Assembly: GCA_028687435.1 (NCBI GenBank)
Contig: JAQUAF010000008.1
Span: 51,076 to 115,075, forward strand
Direction of reading: 5' to 3'
DNA from: Verrucomicrobiia bacterium
GTDB taxonomy: Bacteria > Verrucomicrobiota > Verrucomicrobiia > JABWAM01
DNA: 64,000 nucleotides
The position numbers were made by a program, and so were the translations under genes. Each line of letters starts with the position of its first letter. The stretch's first letter is position 1. Shown here piece by piece: positions 17,848 to 26,159 of the stretch. Below the pieces are notes generated by a model that worked only from the letters and a program-made list of their open reading frames with translations, had not been told where the DNA came from and made no database searches.

Positions 17848-20800
17848 ATGCATTCCGGCATTTTATCTCCAAAGTCGCATTTGGGAATTTCCGCCATTGC
17901 GGCGGCGCTTTTCATGGCTTCCATGAACTCCAATGGCCGGACTGAAACGCTCTACCACACAAGCTTCGAATCCAAAGGCGAGGTTTTCGGAAATTTCCAA
18001 CCTGGAAATGCGGAAGGACAAAATGGCTGGGCCGGACGCAAGGCTGAAATCACCCCGAACACCGCCTTGTCCGGAAAACAATCTTTGCAATTAACCCCGG
18101 GCAATGGAACCTATGGCAATGCGGCGTCTAAAACCTTTGAACTCCATGCGGATATCCTGTGGGTGGATGTCTTTGTGAAACCCGGGGCGCCCGTCAAAAA
18201 CAATTACAGCGCCTTTCTTTATCTCAAAGGGGCGAACAAACAATCCAATCGCCTGTCCGCGGTGGATTTGCAATTTTGCGGAGGCGCCATCGAAGTCTAT
18301 GACGGCGGTTTCCAGAAATACGAACGGTTGGCCGGCTGGCAGCCCGGCGCATGGCATCGCCTGACGCTGAAAGTTGATTTTATTTCACACGCTTTCGATT
18401 TCTATCTCGACGGCAACCTTTTGAAAAAAGGCATCGCTTTTCGGCGGGATCAAGGCCAGGAACAACCTGGGACGCTTTCACAAATCATGCTCATCGGCGG
18501 TTCGGGCGCCTCGGGCGAGTTATGCTGCTACGACGATCTCACCATCAGTCATGAATGTCCTTTTGAAGCCTTTGGAAAAACCGCCGCCGAATTGGAGGCA
18601 TTCAGGGCCATCCATCATCGTCTGCTCAAGGATGTCAATGGAGGCGGAGAGTCAGCGTCCGATTGCGTCCCAATGGTCAAAATAGGAAAAACAATGCGCC
18701 CGCCCCTTATCGACGGAAAAATCGATGAAGAATGCTGGCGAAACAGCGTTGAAATGGGCCCCTTTCTCCTGTTGGAAAACAAAGGGATGGCCCGGGAACA
18801 AACCACGGTGCGCGCAGCATACGACTCTGATCATTTATATTTCGCCTTCCGCTGCAAGGAAAGCGTCCTGGATCCGGCAATGAATCAAACCCAGTTTTTC
18901 ATGGCAAAAACCAAAACCCATGATTCCATCGAACTGTTCAAGGATGACTGCGTTGAAATATTCATTGCGCCGGATGAGGCGAAAAATGAGTACTACCATG
19001 TGGCCGTCAACGCCAATGGATGTTGGTATGACGCTTCCTGCAACGGGAATCGACAACCCGATTTGTCATGGAATCCAAATCTTCACGCGGGTGTTTTCAA
19101 GGAAAAAGATTCCTGGAATGTGGAGCTGGCCATCCCATTCAAAGATCTCCATGCGATCCCAGACCCGGCTGATCATGCCAAATGGAAATTACAATGTTGC
19201 CGTCACGAAAATCCTCGCAAGGAAAACAGCGCCTGGTCTCCGGCGCGGCATTCCTTCCATGACTTCGCGCGATTCGGCGGCCTTTTCTTCTCCCCTGCCG
19301 CATTGCCGGGCATTCAAATGGCCCGGGGAATGGAATCCACACTGGAAGAAAATTTCATGTTTCAAACTTATGCCCCAAAATCCGGGTACCCATTCCTCTC
19401 CCTCGCCAGCCTGGTCAGGTATGGAGAAAAGGATACAGCCATTCACGCCATCCTGTTGCCCGGCGGCAATGAGGCGGACAAGGCGGTTGCAACTGAATTC
19501 ATCTTCGATCAGCAGAGTTCCTCGCGCGCCAAAGGCGAAACTCAAAAACGTTATATCTTCTTCGACTCGCCGGACACGCCATGCATTTATCAATCCCCAT
19601 GGTTTTCCGTCCTTGATTCGACGCGGGAAAAAAATGCTGTCAAAACCACTTGCGGTTTCATTTCCCCGGATTCATTGAAATTCTTTCCAGTCAGGGAATT
19701 GCACATCTTCAATGGCGGCGCGCAGATGGTTTGGTTCCAGCTTTTCTCCAGAATTCCCAAAAACAATCAAAAAGATGTCGTCCTGACCCTCGAACTTCCC
19801 CAAGGGTTGGAACTTGCCAGCCCCCAAGGCCGCCAGGGGTTTCCCAAACCGCTGGCCATGGCGGTTGAGGAATCAACATCCGCTTCCGTTGGCAAAATCA
19901 CCCGGTACGAGTTGAGGCTGAGCCATCGCCTCGTCTGCTCCAGCGTCGACGACGGAATCGTCTTGCCTTTGGTCATTCGCGCCGATGGCTTTGAGAAAGA
20001 CACCTCTTCAACAGCCTTTTTCCAAACACGAATAAACAATGTCACCGAGGAAAAACACCCCTTGAACGTTCAAGTGCGAACTGCGGCGCGAATCGGCCGG
20101 GCAAAATCACTCCATTCCATGCTCTGGCCTGGAATGAGCTTGCCCCCCCTTTCATGCCTGGCGCAGGCGGAATTGGAACCCCTGATGCGGGGGTGGCATC
20201 TGGCGGGATTCAACGAAGTGGTCGCCCCATCCCATTTCAAGGAAAACCAGCTTTACAATCGTTTCGACTGGAAGATTGTGAAAACAATCCAGCCGTTTTT
20301 CGGCGCACCCGGCGGGGTGCCCTTGCATCAGTTCTCTTTTTTCAATATTGACCAAGCCTGTTGGAATAAAAATCCGGAGCAATTTGCCTTGCTGGCATCG
20401 GGAAAACGAACCGCCACTTCAGTTTGCCCAAGCGTTTTTCTCGGGCAGGATTCCCAACTCAAAAATCACATTTCAACTTATCTCAAAACTCTGGCCCAGC
20501 AATATTCCCATCTTGTTCTGGATTATGAACAATCCCCCTTCACCCTGTGTTTCTGCGATCGCTGCATCGGCGCCTTTGGCAGGGAGTTTCACCTCGACAA
20601 ACAGTCATTGTCCGCGTCAACCATCCTTCAACAATACAAGCCCCAGTGGGTGCTTTTTCGAAACAAACAAAACGCCGAATTGTTTGGATTCATCAAAAAC
20701 ATCGTTGCCCAAGCCAATCAAAACTGCATGACAAGCCTTTATAGCGGATACCAGACGGAATCGCGCGACAAATATGGAGTCGATTGGGCTTCCGTGTCGC

Positions 20801-21954
20801 AATTTGCGGATCTGGCCATCTGCGGTTATGGCCGCTCCGCGGAAGATGTCCGTTCGACCCTGTCCGCCCTTGGCAAAAATCACGTGCCGTTGGTTTGCGG
20901 AGAGGCGGCATGGTCGGAACCTCTGCCTTACGATTTTGAGGGGTGCAAAAACAAATTGTTCCGTCATTTGACCGATGGAGGAGGAGGCTTCATGTGTTGG
21001 ATGGACTGGTCGGCGGATGGACGCGTTTTGACTGCAATCGCCTCGGCCAGTTCCCTGCTGGCGGACTGCGAACCCATTTTTCAATCCTTCTGCCGGGCGG
21101 ACCACCTTTGCGAACCAGCCGCCGGCCTGGAAAAAAATGATGTCGTGGTTCTCGAACATGACGGAGAAAGACTGATCTTTGTTTTCAACGAAAACAACCG
21201 TCCAAAAACAGTCACCATCAGGAACTCTCCATTGCCGCCAGACGCTACCATCCTAGATTATGGCGAAAATACACTCCTGAAAAACGCACCCAATGTCACC
21301 TTCGATATGTTGGCCAACGATGTAAAAATCTTCTATCTTGGCCCTTCATGCAAGGTCGAAAACCTGCGCCGGGCGCGCGAGCGAAGCATAAACAGCAAAA
21401 CCGGCGGCGTCTCCGAACCTCAAACGTCCGCCTACCTCGACAGCGGTCAACTGGCCCTGGAAGAAAACAAAAATCTGGCGCTGGGCAAAACTTATTCCGT
21501 CTCAAAAAAACCGAACAACTCTTACGCCGACCTCTGGGGCCGCAAATTGACAGACGGCCAAGCAAGCGTGATCGCTCATTACATGGAAAAATGTTGGACT
21601 GGATATGATCTCAACAATCAAAATCCTTTTATCGTCATTGACTTAGGAAAATCGGAAATTATCAGTGGAATTTCCGTTCAATTTTTAAACCAGCCGCAGG
21701 TTGGAATTCTTTTTCCCCAAAAAGTATCGTTCCATATTTCCGATGACGGCAAGGACTTTCACCCGCTTGGCGAAGCTTCGTTGAACTCGAAAAATATCGT
21801 TTCACCTCCCATTCAATATCGCGATGCAACGCTCCTGACCGCCGCCGGCTGGTTTGGCTTGAAAGACATCCACGCCTCCGGCCGTCATCTAAAAGTGACT
21901 GTGGAAAGCGGAAAAGCCGAATGGATTTTCATTAGCGAAGTGGAAACGCATTAA
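17848..21954 (+). CDS. Giant secreted glycan-active protein with CBM9-like and discoidin-like domains
   Basis: 1368 aa from ATG 17848. A signal peptide (HLGISAIAAALFMASMN) comes first. Domains in order: a LamG-like jelly roll at about 35-200 (AWHRLTLKVDFISHAFDFYL); a CBM9-like module at about 290-470 (RPPLIDGKIDEECWRNSVE, RAAYDSDHLYFAFRC, DDCVEIFIAP); a beta-rich middle; a TIM-barrel-like region near 890 with SHLVLDYEQSPF and CFCDRCIGAF, the D-x-E and Cys pairs being typical of GH-like barrels; and a C-terminal F5/8 type C domain at about 1215-1365 (NPFIVIDLGKSEIISGISVQ). Likely binds and cleaves a complex glycan at the cell surface. GH family not assignable. Confidence 0.75.
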   Translation: MHSGILSPKSHLGISAIAAALFMASMNSNGRTETLYHTSFESKGEVFGNFQPGNAEGQNGWAGRKAEITPNTALSGKQSLQLTPGNGTYGNAASKTFELHADILWVDVFVKPGAPVKNNYSAFLYLKGANKQSNRLSAVDLQFCGGAIEVYDGGFQKYERLAGWQPGAWHRLTLKVDFISHAFDFYLDGNLLKKGIAFRRDQGQEQPGTLSQIMLIGGSGASGELCCYDDLTISHECPFEAFGKTAAELEAFRAIHHRLLKDVNGGGESASDCVPMVKIGKTMRPPLIDGKIDEECWRNSVEMGPFLLLENKGMAREQTTVRAAYDSDHLYFAFRCKESVLDPAMNQTQFFMAKTKTHDSIELFKDDCVEIFIAPDEAKNEYYHVAVNANGCWYDASCNGNRQPDLSWNPNLHAGVFKEKDSWNVELAIPFKDLHAIPDPADHAKWKLQCCRHENPRKENSAWSPARHSFHDFARFGGLFFSPAALPGIQMARGMESTLEENFMFQTYAPKSGYPFLSLASLVRYGEKDTAIHAILLPGGNEADKAVATEFIFDQQSSSRAKGETQKRYIFFDSPDTPCIYQSPWFSVLDSTREKNAVKTTCGFISPDSLKFFPVRELHIFNGGAQMVWFQLFSRIPKNNQKDVVLTLELPQGLELASPQGRQGFPKPLAMAVEESTSASVGKITRYELRLSHRLVCSSVDDGIVLPLVIRADGFEKDTSSTAFFQTRINNVTEEKHPLNVQVRTAARIGRAKSLHSMLWPGMSLPPLSCLAQAELEPLMRGWHLAGFNEVVAPSHFKENQLYNRFDWKIVKTIQPFFGAPGGVPLHQFSFFNIDQACWNKNPEQFALLASGKRTATSVCPSVFLGQDSQLKNHISTYLKTLAQQYSHLVLDYEQSPFTLCFCDRCIGAFGREFHLDKQSLSASTILQQYKPQWVLFRNKQNAELFGFIKNIVAQANQNCMTSLYSGYQTESRDKYGVDWASVSQFADLAICGYGRSAEDVRSTLSALGKNHVPLVCGEAAWSEPLPYDFEGCKNKLFRHLTDGGGGFMCWMDWSADGRVLTAIASASSLLADCEPIFQSFCRADHLCEPAAGLEKNDVVVLEHDGERLIFVFNENNRPKTVTIRNSPLPPDATILDYGENTLLKNAPNVTFDMLANDVKIFYLGPSCKVENLRRARERSINSKTGGVSEPQTSAYLDSGQLALEENKNLALGKTYSVSKKPNNSYADLWGRKLTDGQASVIAHYMEKCWTGYDLNNQNPFIVIDLGKSEIISGISVQFLNQPQVGILFPQKVSFHISDDGKDFHPLGEASLNSKNIVSPPIQYRDATLLTAAGWFGLKDIHASGRHLKVTVESGKAEWIFISEVETH

Positions 21955-22019
21955 AATGATTCCGAAAAAACGCAAAAGATCGAATGGAACAATCAAACAA
22001 AACGAACAAGGAAAAATAA

Positions 22020-23003
22020 ATGAAAGACCAAAGAGCGTTCATCCTCATCCTCGACATGCTGGCCGGCCATTGGGCCGGAAAAACAACGGTTCCCGCCACC
22101 GGCCTGCCGCCGCCCAACGTCTGGGGCTATGCGCAGGCGGGCAAGCTGCCCGCATTCCAGGATTGCATCGAAAACGGAACCTTTGTGAAAGCCTGGAACA
22201 AGGGAAATTGCAACACCCCTTACGGCCAAAAATATCTGGCTTCCGGCACCTATGAAACCCGCTCGGTTCCCGGCGTCGATCCCTACTGCCTCATGGTGCA
22301 AGGCGCGGAAAAGGAAACCATTCTTTCCGCCTGCAAGAGAAAATATCCGGCGGGAAAAGTAGCCGCCTTTGGTTCGGACGCGTGGATGCAAACCGGTTGG
22401 TGGAAGGCGACGGACTGCACCATGGGCTGGGGAAGTTATTACTCCGATTTCCTCACCTCGCAGCAATGCTTCAAATGGATGCTGGAAAATCCGGAGTGGA
22501 AGATGGTGTTGCTCTATCTGCCCCAATACGACCTGACGGGCAATTGCCCCGTCATGGGAAAAGACACAGCCTATACCAAGGACAAGCATCATTCCCTGCT
22601 GCAATTGGACAGGTTTCTGTGGATGGTCAAAACCTTTCTCCAGGAAAAAAACTGGTGGAACGAAACCGGCCTTTTCATCGGTTCCGACCACGGATGCCAT
22701 TATGGGTGCGATGCGGCGGTCAAGGCGGGAAGAAAAAAAGGCGTGCCGGAAAAAGAACTGTCCAACTATTGCAGCAATCATGAACCGCCTTATGATTGCC
22801 TGGTTTGGGACTTTGAAAAAAACAAACCGTCAAAACAACGCAGCGATTGCTGCCGGAGAACCACCTTCATCGCCGGCGGCGGCGCATGGCCCGCCCGGAT
22901 GCGCGGAAAAATCGTCGAACAGGGCGAAATCATCGATTTTTCGCCCACCATCGCCGATTTCATGAAAATCAAACTGCCCGCCGACGGACGAAGTTTGCTT
23001 TGA
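22020..23003 (+). CDS. Alkaline-phosphatase-superfamily hydrolase (phosphodiesterase/sulfatase-like)
   Basis: 327 aa. The opening FILILDMLAGHWAG resembles the first metal-binding Asp strand and LFIGSDHGCHYGCD the D-H metal-binding pair of the alkaline phosphatase/phosphopentomutase superfamily; IDFSPTIADFMKIKLPADGRS is the usual sulfatase/phosphodiesterase C-terminal motif ending. The protein is shorter than classic sulfatases (450-550 aa), and no CxPSR sulfatase signature is seen; NTPYGQK could hold the nucleophile Thr. No signal peptide. It follows the giant glycan enzyme by 65 bp, so it may strip sulfate or phosphate from the same substrate. Confidence 0.7.
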   Translation: MKDQRAFILILDMLAGHWAGKTTVPATGLPPPNVWGYAQAGKLPAFQDCIENGTFVKAWNKGNCNTPYGQKYLASGTYETRSVPGVDPYCLMVQGAEKETILSACKRKYPAGKVAAFGSDAWMQTGWWKATDCTMGWGSYYSDFLTSQQCFKWMLENPEWKMVLLYLPQYDLTGNCPVMGKDTAYTKDKHHSLLQLDRFLWMVKTFLQEKNWWNETGLFIGSDHGCHYGCDAAVKAGRKKGVPEKELSNYCSNHEPPYDCLVWDFEKNKPSKQRSDCCRRTTFIAGGGAWPARMRGKIVEQGEIIDFSPTIADFMKIKLPADGRSLL

Positions 23004-23050
23004 AGTTTTCCCAAACATCAAGGCCCGCTTCCCTCCATCGAACATTTCCG

Positions 23051-23118
23051 CAACTCGAATCGCCCATCGGAAGACGCTGATGACGGCGGCGGCAGGCGTT
23101 GGGGGGGGACGCCGGTTT
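23051..23118 (-). pseudogene. Extra copy of the 3' end of the PocR-AraC gene
   Basis: 68 bp matching the end of the AraC gene at 25100-25166 in the same orientation, with two substitutions and a one-base indel in a G-run. It encodes the last 20 or so codons (PPNACRRRHQRLPMGDSS) but has lost the stop. It ends where the AbiE module upstream region begins. See the findings. Confidence 0.8.
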
Positions 23119-23161
23119 TTTCCGGATTTTGATTAAAAATTTGAGTGACATGGAGTTGACA

Positions 23162-23215
23162 TTATAGAATATTTGTGTTAGCTTGCTTAAGCAAGCTAAC
23201 ACAAATATTCTATAA
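23162..23215. promoter_or_regulatory. Perfect 54-bp palindrome upstream of abiEi, probable operator
   Basis: The 27 bases on each side of the TT|AA centre pair without a mismatch (core GTTAGCTTGCTTAAGCAAGC). It starts one base inside a TTGACA -35 box (23156-23161) and ends 23 bp before the abiEi start, so it covers the promoter. AbiEi proteins are known to autorepress by binding inverted repeats at their own promoter; this fits. As a cruciform or hairpin it could also act at the RNA level. Confidence 0.7.
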
Positions 23216-23238
23216 ATATCCTTTGTTTGGCAATCAAG

Positions 23239-24210
23239 ATGAAACAAAAGCTCCATCCTTGTCTCTCCATTGACCGCTGGGAAATTTTCTTAAACGCCTT
23301 GATTCAAGAAATTGCCAAACCAACGGAGGAGTGGCCTGTCGTGCGTTGTTGGTCAAAGCGAAACTTGATCCATGTTCTTGCAAAAATTCGCATACGGGAA
23401 AAAAGCCGCCTGTTGAGCACCTTCCCCACGGCAGAAGTCATTTTGGAACACCTCCAAAAAACCGGCTTGGTTTCCCATCTCGACGTTGAATCAACATCCC
23501 CTCCCAGTCCCACCACCGATTTCTTCCTGTTTCATCTCGAAGGACCGGCTGAAAAAGATGCGGACCCCCTTGAGTTGCTTCAGGCATTCAAGCCCGAAGG
23601 CGTCATTTGTTATTTCAGCGCCCTGGCCTATTACGGCCTGACCACCCAGATTCCCAGCCAGCATCATATTGCAACCCTGACAGCGGCAGCCATCCCCGCC
23701 CGTAAAACGGATAAAGACCGGCAGGAGTCACTCTCGCGGGAAACGGTCAAACGCAATCCAATGGGGCAAAAGGTTTTCACCTTTCAAGGCATTCCATTTT
23801 TTTGGACGCGCCGGATTGCCTCAAGAATTGCCGGCATACAGATCCGCCAGGAGGGAACCCGCACCCAATTCCGGATCACAACCCGGGAACAAACCTTATT
23901 GGACACCCTGAATCGCCCCATTCCTTGCGGGGGACTGGCGGTCATCCTCGAAGCATGGGAAAAGGGTGCGCGAACCATGGACGAGAAACGTCTTGCCGAA
24001 CATCTCAAAACCATGTCACATGCAGACACCTGCCGCCGGGTTGGCGCCATTTTTGATTTAATCGGACATCCACCCGCGCCATGTCTCAAAAAACAACTGG
24101 ATGCCATCAAGCCATCTCTGCCTTCTCAAACATCCAAAACAATCATTTCACTCTTGCCCGGGATCAATTTTCCGAACACGAATGATATCTGGCAGGTGAG
24201 CATCCCATAG
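23239..24210 (+). CDS. abiEi: AbiEi-like antitoxin / transcriptional autoregulator (module 1)
   Basis: 323 aa from ATG 23239. The motif EGVICYFSALAYYGLTTQIP and, further on, TTREQTLLDTLNRPIPCGG followed by LAVILEAWE are the hallmarks of AbiEi antitoxins (type IV toxin-antitoxin). The N-terminal part probably holds the winged-helix DNA-binding domain. AbiEi neutralises its partner and represses its own promoter. Here the promoter is covered by a perfect 54-bp palindrome. The stop is one base from the start of the toxin gene. The module lies between the PocR-AraC gene and an extra copy of that gene's 3' end. Confidence 0.82.
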   Translation: MKQKLHPCLSIDRWEIFLNALIQEIAKPTEEWPVVRCWSKRNLIHVLAKIRIREKSRLLSTFPTAEVILEHLQKTGLVSHLDVESTSPPSPTTDFFLFHLEGPAEKDADPLELLQAFKPEGVICYFSALAYYGLTTQIPSQHHIATLTAAAIPARKTDKDRQESLSRETVKRNPMGQKVFTFQGIPFFWTRRIASRIAGIQIRQEGTRTQFRITTREQTLLDTLNRPIPCGGLAVILEAWEKGARTMDEKRLAEHLKTMSHADTCRRVGAIFDLIGHPPAPCLKKQLDAIKPSLPSQTSKTIISLLPGINFPNTNDIWQVSIP

Positions 24211-24211
24211 C

Positions 24212-25087
24212 ATGAATCAAACCGACACTGACCGTTGGAAATCCGAAGTCCTCAATCAAGTTTTCCAGGCATTGATTTCCTCGCCCGAAATCAATGAATC
24301 CCTGATTTTTAAAGGGGCGCGAATTCTGAACCTTCTTTTAAAAGACGAACGGCAATCCCTGGACATCGACAGCAATCTCGCAATCGAATTCACACGGAGG
24401 TTTCCCCTAAAGGATGCGCAACAACGTTTTTTGGAACACCATGTCGCTCCAGCCCTGTCCCGGTATTTTAACCGGCAGGAACCTGTGCGCTATGAATTAA
24501 AATCCGTCAGCGTTGAACCCTCAAAATCCCATCCACGCGGATGGGATTCCTTCACTCTTTGGATTGGGATCATTGACCATCGAAAATCAAACGTGCGCAG
24601 CCTGCCTTCCCTGGAAGTTGACATTGCCGCGCCGGAGGAACTCAACAACCACTCCATCGCGATCTTGACCGTCGGAGCGAATCGTTTTTGCGCCTATACC
24701 GCGGAAAGAATTGCCGGAGAAAAAATGCGGGCTTTTCTCAGCACATTATCCTCCTACCGCAAGAAAATGAAAAAACCGGGCGAAGCGGTCCGGGCAAAAG
24801 ACCTCCACGACCTCGTGCGAATCCTGCGCGCCCACCCCATCCGGGAAATTGCATTTTGGAAGGAAGTCGGAATTCAGTTCAAGATGGCCTGCAAATCCCG
24901 GTATGTGGATTGCGCTGGATGGATCACATTTCAGGAAAACTGGGAATTTACCAAAGCCGCCTACGAAAAGGATGCACGCCTCAAAGAATCCATTCCGTTT
25001 GCCGAGGCGGAATCCGCGTTGCACAGCATCGTCTCCTTGTTCGAAAACATCGGCATTGTGCCCTTGGAATTTCCACTGCCAGAATAA
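24212..25087 (+). CDS. abiEii: AbiEii-like nucleotidyltransferase toxin (module 1)
   Basis: 291 aa, usual for AbiEii. Four motif regions can be seen: I, LIFKGARILNLLL followed by RQSLDIDSNL with the DxD metal site; II, SLEVDIAAPEEL; III, AERIAGEKMRAFLS with the invariant Lys; IV, AKDLHDLVRIL with the Asp. Motif I has GA in place of the usual GS or GG, a deviation worth noting. Relatives block growth by adding nucleotides to tRNA or by related transfer. Start ATG 24212 is one base after the antitoxin stop. The stop is 12 bp from the stop of the convergent AraC gene. Confidence 0.82.
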   Translation: MNQTDTDRWKSEVLNQVFQALISSPEINESLIFKGARILNLLLKDERQSLDIDSNLAIEFTRRFPLKDAQQRFLEHHVAPALSRYFNRQEPVRYELKSVSVEPSKSHPRGWDSFTLWIGIIDHRKSNVRSLPSLEVDIAAPEELNNHSIAILTVGANRFCAYTAERIAGEKMRAFLSTLSSYRKKMKKPGEAVRAKDLHDLVRILRAHPIREIAFWKEVGIQFKMACKSRYVDCAGWITFQENWEFTKAAYEKDARLKESIPFAEAESALHSIVSLFENIGIVPLEFPLPE

Positions 25088-25098
25088 GGGGGCAAGCC

Positions 25099-26028
25099 TC
25101 AACTCGAATCGCCCATCGGAAGACGCTGATGACGGCAGCGGTAGGCGTTGGGGGGGACGCCGGTTTTGGCCTTGAACAGGCGGCTCAAATAAAACGCGTT
25201 GGCAAAGCCGGTTCGTTCGGCAATCTCCTGCAAGGTAAACCGGCTGGAAACCAGCAAACCGCGCACCCGGCGAAGGCGTTCCTGGATCAATAAATCCTGA
25301 AAGGACGCCCCCAGCAATTCGCGGATCAAATGGCTGGCCCGCGACGGCGAGAGATGCAGAAGTTTGGCCAGATCTGCCAGACCAATATCCTGGTGGGCAT
25401 GATAGTGAATGAAGCGCCGGATCAAGGTCTGGCGGTCGCCGGTCTGATCGTCCAACCGCTGAATCTGCTCCAACCGTTGAACCAGCGCCTGTCCGACACC
25501 CACCAAAACCTGCCCGAGAAACATGGCGTGGGATTCGTCAAGTTGCGGCAGGTCGGAATGAAGGCGGGCCATGCCGCGCGGCGGGACAGCGTTTGAGCCA
25601 TCCTTTCCGGGACAAAAAACTCCCGCGAATAAAACAGCCAGAAGAACATCCTGCCGCATCATGGGAACCACCAGTTCAACCGCCCCCTTCCAACAGGTCT
25701 TCGCAAAAGGCCCCCGCCGCCGCAAGGCCTGCGCATGGCATTCCCAATAACAATCGCGAAAACATTGCCGGTCCCAATCCTCATGGCAACGCCTCCCCTC
25801 GCGGCAATAGGGATGCCGGTGAGAGGCGCGAAGAGCGGAAAAAAGCCCCCTCCCCTGGGCATCCTGAAAAGCCGACGCGCAATCGTGGATCGTCAGCGTT
25901 ATCCCAAGCGTCTTCTCCTGCGCGCAAAGGAAATCCTCCAGGTCAGAGGATGACGGGGAAATGCTTCGAAAGGCAGCCATAAGCTGAAAATAGCTTGAAA
26001 GTATAAATTCGACAACCCCTTTGTGCAT
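25099..26028 (-). CDS. PocR-type sensor plus AraC-family regulator
   Basis: 309 aa from ATG 26028; ATG 25980 (MAAFRSISPSSSDLEDF) would drop 16 residues and is plausible. The N-terminal half is a PocR ligand-sensing domain, recognisable by its Cys/His-rich stretch HPYCREGRRCHEDWDRQC and the later ELVVPMMRQDVLLAVLFAG. The C-terminal 100 residues are an AraC DNA-binding domain (LADLAKLLHLSPSRASHLIR and TLQEIAERTGFANAFYLSRL). It probably regulates the divergent oxidoreductase through the shared 131-bp intergenic region. Its last 68 bp are repeated at 23051-23118 on the far side of AbiE module 1. Confidence 0.88.
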   Translation of the reverse strand: MHKGVVEFILSSYFQLMAAFRSISPSSSDLEDFLCAQEKTLGITLTIHDCASAFQDAQGRGLFSALRASHRHPYCREGRRCHEDWDRQCFRDCYWECHAQALRRRGPFAKTCWKGAVELVVPMMRQDVLLAVLFAGVFCPGKDGSNAVPPRGMARLHSDLPQLDESHAMFLGQVLVGVGQALVQRLEQIQRLDDQTGDRQTLIRRFIHYHAHQDIGLADLAKLLHLSPSRASHLIRELLGASFQDLLIQERLRRVRGLLVSSRFTLQEIAERTGFANAFYLSRLFKAKTGVPPNAYRCRHQRLPMGDSS

Positions 26029-26078
26029 GGACGAAACGCGGGGTCGGGGGTAGGTTGCTGAGGCTATGGACTTTTAGA

Positions 26079-26128
26079 CTGTTAGAGTATCAGAGAGAAG
26101 GCGGCTTGTTTGCCTAACAGGCTAACAG
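26079..26128. promoter_or_regulatory. CTAACAG half-site cluster, candidate AraC operator
   Basis: CTAACAG occurs twice in tandem at 26114-26120 and 26122-26128, and once inverted (CTGTTAG) at 26079-26085, in the region between the divergent AraC and oxidoreductase genes. Direct half-sites are typical of AraC-family operators. Spacing and strand fit control of the oxidoreductase. Not tested. Confidence 0.35.
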
Positions 26129-26159
26129 ACTACAGTCCAAACAACCTAAAAAAAATCCC

